From the NCBI GenBank assembly GCA_964650315.1, contig CAZYQE010000015.1, forward strand, positions 1 to 12,803: a stretch of DNA of 12,803 bases, in the 5' to 3' direction. A model generated the notes under the pieces. That model made no database searches. It was not told where the DNA came from and worked only from the letters and a program-made list of their open reading frames with translations. This document shows positions 5,864 through 12,803 of the stretch, piece by piece (within the stretch, counting starts at the first letter, position 1; every line of letters begins with the position of its first letter). The DNA is from CAJMSU01 sp964650315 (lineage in GTDB: Bacteria > Bacillota_I > Bacilli_A > RF39 > UBA660). Both the position numbers and the translations under genes were made by a program.

Positions 5864-6313
5864 ATGAATAATATAGAGTTTTTTAATAACACAAATACTA
5901 ATATAGATGAAATAGATGAAGTAAAAAGAGTTATTGACTATGCAGTTAAAAAAGAAAAAGTAGAAAATGTTAGTTTTAATATAATTATAGTTGATAATGA
6001 GTACATTCATAATTTAAATAAAGAATATAGAAATATAGATAGAGAAACTGATGTAATTACTTTTGCTTTAGAAGATGATGATAGTATTATAGTGGGAGAT
6101 GAAGTAAGAGTACTTGGAGATATTTATATTTCTATAGATAAAGCTAGAGAACAAGCTAGAGAATATAATCATAGTTTAAAAAGAGAATTATCTTTTTTAG
6201 CAGTGCATGGTTTTTATCATTTATTAGGGTATGATCATGAGACTAAAGAAGAGGAAGAAGTAATGTTTAAAAAACAGGAGGCAATATTAGATGAGTGTGG
6301 AATCAAAAGATAA
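5864..6313 (+). CDS. ybeY: Endoribonuclease YbeY (rRNA maturation)
   Basis: A 149-residue metal-dependent endoribonuclease acting in 16S rRNA 3' maturation and ribosome quality control. The zinc site is the H-x3-H-x5-H motif, His115, His119 and His125 in HGFYHLLGYDH. The upstream YRNIDRETDVITFAL (55-69) and LGDIYIS (84-90) segments are also characteristic. ATG 5864 has AGGAGG overlapping the VanZ stop. The 3' end overlaps dgkA by 23 bases. The ybeY-dgkA-era order is the standard Firmicutes arrangement. Length is typical. Confidence 0.96.
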   Translation: MNNIEFFNNTNTNIDEIDEVKRVIDYAVKKEKVENVSFNIIIVDNEYIHNLNKEYRNIDRETDVITFALEDDDSIIVGDEVRVLGDIYISIDKAREQAREYNHSLKRELSFLAVHGFYHLLGYDHETKEEEEVMFKKQEAILDECGIKR

Positions 6314-6695
6314 AACTATAAAAGTAGATAAGAAAAAATTAAGAAATAGTTTTAAGTATGCATTTAGGGGAGTAATACAAACTTATTTAGGTGAACAAAA
6401 TATGAGGATACATACTGCTATTGCGATCTTAGTAATCATATGTGGATTTATATTTAAAATAAGTTATGTAGAATGGTTAATATGTCTAGTATTAATATGT
6501 TTAGTATTAATGGCAGAGTTTTTTAATACTTCTATTGAATATGTAGTAGATTTAGCTTCTCCTAAGAAACATCCACTTGCTAAAGCTGCTAAAGATACAG
6601 CTGCTGCAGGAGTATTAATAATGGCTATTATTTCTAGTATTGCAGGATTAATGATATTTGTTCCTAAACTTCTTCATATGTTAGAAATTATATAA
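6291..6695 (+). CDS. dgkA: Diacylglycerol/undecaprenol kinase (DgkA family)
   Basis: A 134-residue integral membrane kinase that phosphorylates diacylglycerol or, in Gram-positives, mainly undecaprenol, feeding the lipid carrier pool for wall synthesis. It has three membrane segments (about 43-58, 61-80, 103-126). The conserved active-site regions are GEQNMRIH (34-41), AEFFNTSIEYVVDL (75-88, with Glu76, Asn79 and Glu83) and AAKDTAAAGVL (99-109). An extra basic N-terminal stretch of about 20 residues precedes the core. ATG 6291 lies inside ybeY with AGGAGG (6276-6281) nine bases upstream, so translation is coupled. The cytidine deaminase gene often found between dgkA and era is absent. Confidence 0.94.
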   Translation: MSVESKDKTIKVDKKKLRNSFKYAFRGVIQTYLGEQNMRIHTAIAILVIICGFIFKISYVEWLICLVLICLVLMAEFFNTSIEYVVDLASPKKHPLAKAAKDTAAAGVLIMAIISSIAGLMIFVPKLLHMLEII

Positions 6696-6706
6696 AAGGT
6701 GATATT

Positions 6707-7591
6707 ATGAAATGTGGATTTGTAAGTATAGTAGGTAGACCTAATGTAGGTAAGAGTACTTTATTAAATAGTATTTTAGATATGAAATTAGCTATTACTT
6801 CTAATGTTAGTGGTACTACTAGAAATATAATACAAGGTATTTATAATGATAATGATTCTCAAATAGTATTTATAGATACTCCTGGTATTCATAAACCTAC
6901 ACATAAATTAGGTAATTTAATGAATAAAAAAGCTTATAATAATACTGAAGGAGTAGATGTAATATTATTTTTAGTAGATATTTCTAAAGGATTTGGTAAG
7001 GGAGATCAGTTTATATTAGATAAAATAAAAGATTCTAATATACCAGTATTCCTACTTTTAAATAAAGTAGATTTAGTTAAAGATAAAACTATTCTTTTAG
7101 AAAAAATAAATGAATTAAAAGACTTATATGATTTTAAAGAAATAATACCAATCTCAGCTAAAAAGAATAGTTTAAATGATTTAATTAAATGTTTAAAAAA
7201 TAGTTTACCAGAAACTGATAAAATATTTGAAGAAGACGAATTAACTAATGTTACTACTAGGTTTATAATGGCAGAGTTTGTAAGAGAAAAAGTATTAGAA
7301 CTAACTAAACAAGAAATTCCTCATACAGTAACTTGTTATGTAGAAAGTTATGAAGAGGAAAATGATATTGTTAATATAAATGTGTTAATAGTAGTAGATA
7401 GAGATAATATAAAGAAGATTATTATTGGTAAAAATGGATCTATGTTAAAAGAAATAGGTTCTAGGGCAAGGCATGATATGGAAAAATTCTTAGGTAAAAA
7501 AGTTTATTTAGAAACATATGTGAAGACTTTAAAGAATTGGAGAGATGAAGAAAAGTATTTCTTAGAACTTGGTTTAAAAGAAGATGAATAA
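6707..7591 (+). CDS. era: GTPase Era
   Basis: An essential GTPase that binds the 3' end of 16S rRNA and assists 30S assembly. The 294 residues are full length. G1 is GRPNVGKST (10-18), followed by the switch region SGTTRN (35-40), G3 DTPG (57-60), G4 NKVD (119-122) and G5 SAK (150-152). The C-terminal KH domain carries GKNGSMLKEIG (241-251) and ends in the family's WRDEEKYFLELG. ATG 6707 follows GGTGAT by three bases. It sits in the ybeY-dgkA-era-recO block, as expected. Confidence 0.98.
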   Translation: MKCGFVSIVGRPNVGKSTLLNSILDMKLAITSNVSGTTRNIIQGIYNDNDSQIVFIDTPGIHKPTHKLGNLMNKKAYNNTEGVDVILFLVDISKGFGKGDQFILDKIKDSNIPVFLLLNKVDLVKDKTILLEKINELKDLYDFKEIIPISAKKNSLNDLIKCLKNSLPETDKIFEEDELTNVTTRFIMAEFVREKVLELTKQEIPHTVTCYVESYEEENDIVNINVLIVVDRDNIKKIIIGKNGSMLKEIGSRARHDMEKFLGKKVYLETYVKTLKNWRDEEKYFLELGLKEDE

Positions 7592-7604
7592 TTTATAAAA
7601 AAAT

Positions 7605-7630
7605 TCACCACTATATAAATATAGAGGTGA
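7605..7630 (+). promoter_or_regulatory. Hairpin that would cover the SD of the yqzL-like gene
   Basis: TCACC (7605-7609) pairs with GGTGA (7626-7630), and CTATA (7611-7615) with TATAG (7620-7624), around the loop TAAA with one A-A mismatch. The right arm is the SD of the small gene starting at 7636, so the folded RNA would hide it. The T run after the hairpin (7631-7634) is too short for a convincing terminator. A temperature- or translation-controlled switch is possible. Confidence 0.5.
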
Positions 7631-7635
7631 TTTTA

Positions 7636-7767
7636 ATGAATGAAATACTTTGGGATTTATTTAAAAGAACAGGTAATATAAAGTATTATAATTTATTACA
7701 AGAAATAAAAAGAAGTGATGATAATGAAAATAGAGAAAACAGAGGGAATAGTTTTAACAGAGACTAA
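7636..7767 (+). CDS. YqzL-like small protein
   Basis: A 43-residue protein whose N-terminal half, MNEILWDLFKRTGNIKYYNL followed by LQEIKR, matches the pattern of YqzL (Trp, hydrophobic, Thr-Gly-Asn-Ile, Tyr, Leu). YqzL is the small protein often encoded between era and recO in Firmicutes. The polar C-terminal tail (DDNENRENRGNSFNRD) lies in the region that overlaps recO by 44 bases and may be an unselected by-product of that overlap. ATG 7636 lies four bases after GGTGAT. Function of the family is unknown. The position between era and recO strongly supports the call. Confidence 0.75.
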   Translation: MNEILWDLFKRTGNIKYYNLLQEIKRSDDNENRENRGNSFNRD

Positions 7768-8467
7768 TTATAGTGAATCTAGTAAGATATTAAATGTTTT
7801 AACTAAAGAGTATGGTCTAATAGGAGTTATTTCTAAAGGATCTAGAAACTTAAAAAGTAAGCTTAGAGGTGTAAGTAGAAAATTAGTTTATGGAACATTT
7901 CATATTTATTATAAAGAAAAAGGATTATCTACTTTGATAGGGGTAGATGTAATTAATTCTTTTCCTACAATACTTTCTGATTTAGAAAAAATATCATATG
8001 CTTCTTTTATATTAGAATTGACTAATCAAGTTATTAAAGAAAATGATGATGAAGAAATATATGAATTATTAAAAGCAGCACTTATAAAGATAGAAGAGGG
8101 ATATAATCCTTTAGTAATTACTAATATATTAGAATTAAAGTATTTGAATTATTTAGGAGTATCTCCTGAAGTAGATTCTTGTAGTATATGTGGATCTACT
8201 AAAGATATAATAACTATATCATCATTACATGGTGGATATGTATGTAGAGATTGTTATCAAAATGATGATATTATTGTTAGTGATAAGACTATTAAAATGA
8301 TTAGATTATTCTATTATGTAGATATTAATAAAATAACAAAGTTAGATGTAAGTAATGAAGTATCTAAAGAAATAAATACATTCTTAGATGATTATTACGA
8401 TAGATATACAGGAATATATTTAAAAAGTAAGGACTTTATAAAAGAACTTAACAAGTTAAATAGTTAA
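7724..8467 (+). CDS. recO: DNA repair protein RecO
   Basis: A 247-residue recombination mediator that helps load RecA on single-stranded DNA with RecR in gap repair. The N-terminal OB-fold part begins KIEKTEGIVLTETNYSESSK, then LTKEYGLIGVISKGSR, the RecO signature. A zinc-binding cluster CSIC (153-156) and CRDC (174-177) is intact. I chose ATG 7724 because AGTGAT stands four bases before it, like the GGTGAT-spaced starts of era and the yqzL-like gene, and because the protein then begins as RecO usually does. ATG 7718 and GTG 7715 are in frame alternatives. It overlaps the yqzL-like gene by 44 bases. Confidence 0.95.
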   Translation: MKIEKTEGIVLTETNYSESSKILNVLTKEYGLIGVISKGSRNLKSKLRGVSRKLVYGTFHIYYKEKGLSTLIGVDVINSFPTILSDLEKISYASFILELTNQVIKENDDEEIYELLKAALIKIEEGYNPLVITNILELKYLNYLGVSPEVDSCSICGSTKDIITISSLHGGYVCRDCYQNDDIIVSDKTIKMIRLFYYVDINKITKLDVSNEVSKEINTFLDDYYDRYTGIYLKSKDFIKELNKLNS

Positions 8468-8481
8468 GTTCTTTTTATTTT
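8440..8481. terminator. Bidirectional terminator between recO and rnhC
   Basis: AAAAGAACTTAAC (8440-8452) pairs perfectly over 13 bases with GTTAAGTTCTTTT (8463-8475) around a ten-base loop. T-rich sequence follows on the plus strand, and TTCTTTTATAAAG follows on the minus strand. It includes the last codons of recO and its stop, and sits at the end of the convergent rnhC, so it serves both. Confidence 0.88.
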
Positions 8482-9385
8482 AATATATCATTGTATGAAG
8501 TATTCTTTCTGTATTCTTAAAGTTTAGTTTAGCTATATTTTTTAGTTTTTCTTCTCCATACTTTTCTACTATTTCTTCTCCAATTTCATCTACTTCTTTA
8601 CCAGCGCCTTTAGGAAGTGGCATATGAATACTATCAGATAGTTTATCAAATTCCCTTAAGAATAGATATCTACTAATAATAGATGCAGCTGCTACTGCTA
8701 AGTTTTTATCTTCAGCTTTAGTCATAAAAGTTATACCTCTTTGTATTTCTGGTGTATCTTTTATGTATTCATAATATCTTTTCTCTCTAGCAAATTCATC
8801 TACTATAATATAATCATATTTAGGTTTTTCTTCATTTACTAATTGATATAATACGCTATTATGCATAATAGCTTTTATTTTATTCATATTTATATCTTTA
8901 GAATACTTTTCGTTATATTCTTTATTAGTTAATATCATACTTCTATATTTGATTTTTTTTCCTATTTTAGGAGCAATTCTTATTATTTTATCATCGTCTA
9001 TTTTTTTAGAATCTCCAACTCCTAATTCTTCTAAAAACTTAATATCTTTTTTATTAACATATGTCGCTGTTACTACTATTGGTCCAAAATAATCTCCTGT
9101 ACCAACTTCATCTGATCCAACAGATGAAGAGTTATAATATTTTTTATCTACTTTATTATCTTTCTTTTCTTTAGTGTTTTCTATAGCAACACCCCACATA
9201 GCAGCATCCACATCAGCTGATGTTCCTTGAAACATTACTTTACCAGATTCATACATAGTAATGACAGTATCTTCTTCTTCAGCTTGGAATACTACATAAG
9301 GTATTTTTTTGTCTCTTCTTTTATCTTTATAATATTCAATCATCTTTTCTTTAATTTCATCATTTACTTTAATAACAACGTTCAT
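8480..9385 (-). CDS. rnhC: Ribonuclease HIII
   Basis: A 301-residue ribonuclease that removes the RNA strand of RNA-DNA hybrids; it is the Firmicutes RNase H type with an N-terminal TBP-like substrate-binding domain (about 1-80). The catalytic domain begins with SDEVGTGDYFGPIVVTA, giving Asp92 and Glu93. The remaining acidic residues are probably Asp196 in YIIVDEFA and Asp226 in KAEDKNLAVAAASIISRY; their spacing matches known RNase HIII enzymes. ATG at 9385 has AGAGGTG (complement of 9391-9397) upstream. It is divergent from the cvpA-like gene, as in Bacillus, where zapA lies between the two. Confidence 0.96.
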   Translation of the reverse strand: MNVVIKVNDEIKEKMIEYYKDKRRDKKIPYVVFQAEEEDTVITMYESGKVMFQGTSADVDAAMWGVAIENTKEKKDNKVDKKYYNSSSVGSDEVGTGDYFGPIVVTATYVNKKDIKFLEELGVGDSKKIDDDKIIRIAPKIGKKIKYRSMILTNKEYNEKYSKDINMNKIKAIMHNSVLYQLVNEEKPKYDYIIVDEFAREKRYYEYIKDTPEIQRGITFMTKAEDKNLAVAAASIISRYLFLREFDKLSDSIHMPLPKGAGKEVDEIGEEIVEKYGEEKLKNIAKLNFKNTERILHTMIY

Positions 9386-9402
9386 ATAAACACCTCTATT
9401 TT

Positions 9403-9411
9403 ATTATAGCA
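9403..9411 (-). promoter_or_regulatory. Extended -10 promoter of rnhC
   Basis: On the minus strand, TGCTATAAT (complement of 9403-9411) is a full extended -10 element. No good -35 lies 17 bases upstream, which extended -10 promoters can tolerate. It sits about 20 bases before the rnhC start codon, just upstream of its SD. Confidence 0.65.
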
Positions 9412-9429
9412 TATTTTTTATAAATAGTT

Positions 9430-9435
9430 TATAAT
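9430..9435 (+). promoter_or_regulatory. -10 box of the cvpA-trxA-LRR operon
   Basis: A perfect TATAAT lies 22 bases before the cvpA-like start codon; the best upstream -35 match (ATAGCA, 9406-9411) is weak. That weak -35 would overlap the rnhC -10 box, so the divergent promoters probably compete for polymerase. Confidence 0.5.
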
Positions 9436-9457
9436 AAAAGAGTAAGGGTGTGACAAT

Positions 9458-10171
9458 ATGAATATATTTGATGTTGCAATTATATTAATAATTCTATTAT
9501 TTGGAATTATTGGTTTTAAAAGAGGAGTTATAAAAGAAACTGTTTCTTTAGTGGGATTAGTATTAGTATTTATAATTGCTTTTTTACTTAAAGGTTATAT
9601 TGGTAACTTTTTATGTAAATACTTACCGTTCTTTAATTTTGGTGGTAATTTAGATGGAATAGTTACTTTAAATATACTTATGTATCAATTAATAGGATTT
9701 TTCTTATTATTCAGTTTGTTATTTACTATATATACAATTATATTAAAAATATCAGGTGTAATACAAAAGATAGTTAATATTACAGTAGTTTTATTACTAC
9801 CTTCTAAAATAGGAGGAGCTTTGATTGCGTTAGTAGAAGGTTATATTATAATATTTGTATTATTACTTACACTATATATTCCGTTTAGTGGTAATGATCA
9901 ATTTAATAATAGTGGAGTAGTTAATGGTATTATTTATAATACTCCAATACTTTCTAGTAGTAGTTATAATATAACTAAGTCTATTGATGAAATATATGCA
10001 TTGGGTACTAAAATAGAGAATAAGAAAATAAATAAAAATGAAGCTAATTTAGAGTCTTTAGATATTATGTTAAAACATAAAATAGTTAGTAAGAAGACTG
10101 TTAAGCAATTAATTATTTTAGATAAGTTAAAATCAGTTAATAATACTAATAAAGTATTAAAAAAATATTAG
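9458..10171 (+). CDS. CvpA-family membrane protein
   Basis: A 237-residue protein with four membrane segments in the first 145 residues and a polar, lysine-rich tail. The first segment and loop, FDVAIILIILLFGIIGFKRG followed by VIKETVSLVGLVL, are the CvpA/YshB signature. The family is named for colicin V production, but it is a general membrane protein of uncertain function. Its presence here is explained by Bacillus synteny (rnhC, zapA, yshB), not by the bacteriocin cassette. ATG 9458 has AAGGGTG about eight bases upstream. Its stop overlaps the trxA SD, so the genes are cotranscribed. zapA, polX and mutS2, usual neighbours, are absent. Confidence 0.88.
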   Translation: MNIFDVAIILIILLFGIIGFKRGVIKETVSLVGLVLVFIIAFLLKGYIGNFLCKYLPFFNFGGNLDGIVTLNILMYQLIGFFLLFSLLFTIYTIILKISGVIQKIVNITVVLLLPSKIGGALIALVEGYIIIFVLLLTLYIPFSGNDQFNNSGVVNGIIYNTPILSSSSYNITKSIDEIYALGTKIENKKINKNEANLESLDIMLKHKIVSKKTVKQLIILDKLKSVNNTNKVLKKY

Positions 10172-10182
10172 GAGGGATATAT

Positions 10183-10482
10183 ATGAAAAGTTTAGAGAAA
10201 AAAGAAGATTTTAAAGAATTAATTAGTAATGGAAAAGTAATAGTTGATTTTTATGCAGATTGGTGTGGACCATGTAAGATGTTAAGTCCAGTACTTGAAG
10301 AGTTTTCTAAAGAAAATAGTGATGTAGAAGTAGTGAAAGTTAATGTAGATAACTTTCAGGATTTAGCTATGGAATATAAAGTTATGACTATTCCTAATTT
10401 AGTTATATTTGAAGATGGAGAAGTTAAGAATAACAGTGTAGGTTTTATAGATAAAGATACATTAAAAGATTTAGTTAAATAG
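10183..10482 (+). CDS. trxA: Thioredoxin
   Basis: A 99-residue cytoplasmic thiol-disulfide oxidoreductase. The active site WCGPC (Cys28 and Cys31) sits in the typical VDFYADWCGPCKMLSPVLEE context, and the conserved cis-proline is in MTIPNLVIF (Pro71). The length is slightly short of the usual 105 but the fold is complete. GGAGGG (10171-10176) gives a strong SD six bases before ATG 10183. It stands between the cvpA-like gene and the LRR gene in one operon. It reduces cytoplasmic targets such as ribonucleotide reductase; nothing ties it to the bacteriocin cassette. Confidence 0.97.
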   Translation: MKSLEKKEDFKELISNGKVIVDFYADWCGPCKMLSPVLEEFSKENSDVEVVKVNVDNFQDLAMEYKVMTIPNLVIFEDGEVKNNSVGFIDKDTLKDLVK

Positions 10483-10494
10483 ATTGGTGGTTGC

Positions 10495-12522
10495 ATGGAT
10501 AAAGTTAAAAATGATGAAAGGTTTATAAAGAAGAAGTATGGCGAAGATATGTGGAAATTATGTAGAAGACTATTTCCTACTATCTTAGAAGAAGAAGGAT
10601 TATTATCTGAACTTCTTGATCATTTTTTTGATCATACTAGAAGCTTATACTCTTATATTGAAGATAATGACTTGGAATTAGATTTCCAAGATTTCATCAT
10701 GCAAAAAGTTTATCCACCTAAGAAAGAAGATAAATTTATAATACCTGATAAGAATCCATATGAGTTATTAAAAGAAACTGGTTATAGTTTGTATAAATGT
10801 GAAACAGAAGAAGATATTAAAAGATTTGAAAAGTATTATGATAAGAAAGAAAGATTATGTACTTTTGATGCAGATAGATTAAAGACTAATTATGTTTATT
10901 TTGCAGTTAAAGATAATGTTAATGAAATAAGAAGAAAAGATTTTGATAATCCACAAAGAGAAGATCTTTATGGTACTAGTGTACTTAGTTTTCAATTTTC
11001 TAAAGGTAGAGGACACGCTTTATCTATAAAGAATAGATATAATCATGCAGTACAAAGACCTGATTCTACATATGGAAATAATTTAGATAGAATAGTTCCA
11101 GGGTTACGTGCTAGTTTTGCTTATTATGAAGGTATGGCTCAAGATAAAATAGAAACTTTTGAAGATCATATGAAAGATTATGTTGTAGATGATAAAGGTA
11201 AATTTCATAGAATAATTGCAATAGTAGATAATATAGCTTTTTGTGAAAATAATTATATTATAGATAGAGAGTCACATGCAGTAGATAGAACATATCTTGA
11301 TAAAGAAAAATATATATTTATGGATGGTTATATTCTAGATGAAACAGAAAAACAATTTATTAATTATTTTGATAAGCAATTTTATAGATCTTTTACAGAT
11401 GCTCATGGTACTATTCATAATATAGAAGTACATGGAAAAGGTAAAAATAAAGAAATTATAATTACACCTATGTTTGGGTTTAAGCCTATTACTATTAAAT
11501 TGGAATCTAATCATATAGTTTATTATAAAAATGAAAATGTTAAAGAATTAGGTTTTAAGTTTATGAATAATTGTAGGGAGTTAGAAGAAGTTTATTTGCC
11601 TAATGTAGAAAAAGTAGATGCTGCTGCTTTTACTAATTGTAATTATTTGAAGACTATTGATTTATCTAACACAAAAGAAATAGGAGATTATTTTGCTTGT
11701 AATAGTTGGGACTTAATGAATCTTAAATTAAATAGTGTAGAGAAAATTGGGGATGACTTTTTAAATAGTGCTATGTCTATAATAGATCTTTATTTACCTA
11801 ATGTTAAAGAGATTGGTGATAGAGCATTAGAAGATAATGAATATTTAAATACTTTTAGTGCAAAGAATCTAGAAGTACTAGGTGATAGTAGTTTTGAAAG
11901 AAATATAGATTTATTTAAAGTTTACACTCCTAAATTAAAAGAGATGGGTAATTATTGTTTTAATAGTAATTTAAAATTAAAAGAAGCATTATTTCCTAAT
12001 TTAAAAATAATGGGAGATAAGTGTTTTGAAGAAAATAAAGCAATTGAGATAGTTGATTTCACTAATGTGGTAGAAATAGGACATGATTGTTTAAAAAACA
12101 ATTTATTATTAGAAGATTTCTATGGACCTAATGTTGTTAAGATAGGAAATAATTTTTTAGAAAAGAATGAAGGATTACATAAGTTTTATGCTCCTAAATT
12201 GAAAGAAGTAGGGGATTATTTCTTAGGTAGTAATAATGCATTAAAAGATTTATTATTAAAGAGATTAGAAAAATTTGGTGTAGGATTCTTATTTTCTAAT
12301 ACTGTTTTAGAAAGATTAAAGGTACCTAGTATTAAATTTAATTCTGATAATGGTAATTATTTAGAGAAGAGATTTTTAGGTAATCATTTTGGTTATATAG
12401 ATATAATGGCACCTATTCCTACTTTAATAAAATATAAATTAATTAGAAGTAATAATAGAAAATATATTTTAGAAGAATTAGAGAGTAGTGTAGAAGAAGA
12501 TAATAATAGTTATACACGTTAA
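10495..12522 (+). CDS. Leucine-rich-repeat (LRR_5/BspA-like) protein, cytoplasmic, unknown function
   Basis: A 675-residue protein with no signal peptide or membrane segment. Residues 1-345 belong to no family I recognise. They include a helical charged N-terminus, a conserved-looking stretch (LSIKNRYNHAVQRPD near 176-190) and a region around 240-310. Residues about 350-612 are a leucine-rich array of the LRR_5/BspA kind, with the unit G-D-x-x-F-x-x-N-x-x-L-x-x-x-x-x-P-N-L-K-E-I. The unit-start residue recurs exactly every 22 positions (353, 375, 397 ... 595), 12 units in all, with Asp at 375 replacing Gly. Such arrays usually bind proteins. The SD is weak (GGTGG, 10487-10490). It is the last gene of the cvpA-trxA operon. 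The intracellular location is unusual for BspA-type repeats, which are more often on the surface. Confidence 0.85.
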   Translation: MDKVKNDERFIKKKYGEDMWKLCRRLFPTILEEEGLLSELLDHFFDHTRSLYSYIEDNDLELDFQDFIMQKVYPPKKEDKFIIPDKNPYELLKETGYSLYKCETEEDIKRFEKYYDKKERLCTFDADRLKTNYVYFAVKDNVNEIRRKDFDNPQREDLYGTSVLSFQFSKGRGHALSIKNRYNHAVQRPDSTYGNNLDRIVPGLRASFAYYEGMAQDKIETFEDHMKDYVVDDKGKFHRIIAIVDNIAFCENNYIIDRESHAVDRTYLDKEKYIFMDGYILDETEKQFINYFDKQFYRSFTDAHGTIHNIEVHGKGKNKEIIITPMFGFKPITIKLESNHIVYYKNENVKELGFKFMNNCRELEEVYLPNVEKVDAAAFTNCNYLKTIDLSNTKEIGDYFACNSWDLMNLKLNSVEKIGDDFLNSAMSIIDLYLPNVKEIGDRALEDNEYLNTFSAKNLEVLGDSSFERNIDLFKVYTPKLKEMGNYCFNSNLKLKEALFPNLKIMGDKCFEENKAIEIVDFTNVVEIGHDCLKNNLLLEDFYGPNVVKIGNNFLEKNEGLHKFYAPKLKEVGDYFLGSNNALKDLLLKRLEKFGVGFLFSNTVLERLKVPSIKFNSDNGNYLEKRFLGNHFGYIDIMAPIPTLIKYKLIRSNNRKYILEELESSVEEDNNSYTR

Positions 12523-12537
12523 AAGGTGTCAATTATT

Positions 12538-12554
12538 TATGTAAATTTTACATA
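12538..12554. repeat. Perfect 17-bp dyad TATGTAAA-T-TTTACATA
   Basis: TATGTAAA (12538-12545) is mirrored by TTTACATA (12547-12554) around one central base. It lies just after the LRR gene and upstream of the terminator. With only one central base it cannot fold as an RNA hairpin of full length, so a protein-binding site is the more natural reading. In such AT-rich DNA it may also be chance. Confidence 0.4.
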
Positions 12555-12560
12555 TTAATA

Positions 12561-12593
12561 AAAATTACTTTACAATAAGTAGTTTTTTCTTTT
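12561..12593 (+). terminator. Terminator of the cvpA-trxA-LRR operon
   Basis: AAAATTACTT (12561-12570) pairs with AAGTAGTTTT (12577-12586) with one G-T wobble around a six-base loop. T-rich sequence to 12593 follows. It separates the operon from ppdK. Confidence 0.8.
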
Positions 12594-12610
12594 GTTTTAT
12601 ATAATATTTA

Positions 12611-12619
12611 TGTTATACT
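12611..12619 (+). promoter_or_regulatory. Extended -10 promoter of ppdK
   Basis: TGTTATACT contains TG, one spacer base and the -10 hexamer TATACT (12614-12619). The best -35 candidate (TTGTTT, 12592-12597) is weak. The transcript would start near 12626, with the SD AAAGGA about ten bases before the ppdK start. Confidence 0.6.
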
Positions 12620-12649
12620 AATCAGGTAGGGAAAGAAAGGAATGATTAA

Positions 12650-12803
12650 ATGACAAAATGGGTTTACCTATTTACAGAAGGTAATGCAGATATGAGAAAC
12701 CTTCTTGGAGGAAAAGGAGCTAATTTAGCAGAAATGACTAATATTGGATTACCAGTACCTCAAGGTTTCACAATTACAACTGAGGCTTGTACTCAATATT
12801 ATG
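12650..12803 (+). CDS. ppdK: Pyruvate, phosphate dikinase (N-terminal 51 residues; runs off the window)
   Basis: The reading frame is open to the end of the window. The N-terminus TKWVYLFTEGNADMRNLLGG followed by KGANLAEMTNIGLPVPQGFT is the start of the ATP-grasp nucleotide-binding domain of PpdK. The glycine-rich GGKGANLAEM motif is typical of the family and of the related PEP synthases; the WVYLF-G opening points to PpdK. The enzyme interconverts pyruvate, ATP and phosphate with phosphoenolpyruvate, AMP and pyrophosphate, and is common in anaerobes that use pyrophosphate-linked glycolysis. ATG 12650 has AAAGGA upstream. About 94 percent of the protein lies outside the window. Confidence 0.95.
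   Translation, partial: MTKWVYLFTEGNADMRNLLGGKGANLAEMTNIGLPVPQGFTITTEACTQYY

Noticed and set aside
7715..7723. RecO start at GTG 7715 or ATG 7718
   Set aside because: The SD-like AGTGAT stands at the usual distance from ATG 7724, and RecO proteins normally begin with the residues following that codon.
9227..9409. Plus-strand 60-residue open frame
   Set aside because: It lies antisense to the start of rnhC, is rich in Phe and Ile as expected from reverse reading of Lys/Glu-rich codons, and has no convincing SD.
9458..10171. CvpA-like gene as part of the bacteriocin system
   Set aside because: The name comes from colicin V, but the gene is a housekeeping neighbour of rnhC in Bacilli and lies 6 kb from the cassette.
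1..12803. Alternative genetic code (TGA as Trp), CRISPR arrays, insertion sequences, riboswitches
   Set aside because: TGA ends the frame at 3261-3263 and Trp is TGG throughout. No spaced direct repeats, transposase frames or recognisable riboswitch cores were seen.

Overview
The window comes from a very AT-rich bacterium of the Firmicutes (Bacillota) type. The evidence is near-exclusive AGA arginine codons, strong AGGAGG or GGTGAT Shine-Dalgarno (SD) sequences, extended -10 promoters, and a housekeeping gene order known from Bacilli and Clostridia: rpsU-yqeY-yqfC-yqfD-...-ybeY-dgkA-era-(yqzL)-recO. The homologues of sporulation proteins YqfC and YqfD suggest an endospore-forming ancestry. 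TGA is used as a stop and tryptophan is TGG, so this is the standard bacterial code and not a Mycoplasma code. The compact synteny, with several usual genes missing, fits a reduced gut-type lineage; that placement is inference.

Layout. Bases 1-90 hold the 3' end of a tRNA-Arg(UCU) and its terminator. Bases 96-215 (minus) encode an overlooked 39-residue membrane peptide. Bases 346-3263 are an accessory cassette: a C39-peptidase ABC exporter, a short membrane-anchored accessory protein, two overlapping genes for double-glycine-leader peptides, and a 50-residue hydrophobic protein that may be the immunity factor. The last three genes are short, closely packed and partly GTG-started, so they are easy to miss. 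Together they look like a complete two-peptide (class IIb-like) bacteriocin system. Bases 3291-4041 carry a promoter, rpsU, a small hairpin, yqeY and a terminator. Bases 4065-8467 run on one strand: yqfC, yqfD, a VanZ-family gene, ybeY, dgkA, era, a yqzL-like small gene and recO. A bidirectional terminator separates recO from the convergent rnhC (8480-9385, minus). rnhC and a cvpA-like gene diverge from a short region with two -10 boxes. cvpA, trxA and a 675-residue leucine-rich-repeat protein form the next operon, ending in a terminator. The window closes with the start of ppdK (pyruvate phosphate dikinase).

How the genes work together. In the cassette, the exporter's peptidase domain should cut both leaders after Gly-Gly and its membrane and ATPase domains should export the mature peptides. 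The accessory protein probably assists export, and the last small protein probably protects the producer. The housekeeping blocks serve translation (S21, YbeY, Era), lipid and wall-precursor recycling (DgkA), DNA repair and replication (RecO, RNase HIII), redox balance (TrxA) and central carbon metabolism (PpdK).

The main points of interest are the peptide pair with its GxxxG motifs, the motif shared between peptide 2 and the putative immunity protein, a hairpin that would cover the yqzL-like gene's SD, and an LRR array with an exact 22-residue period over 12 units.
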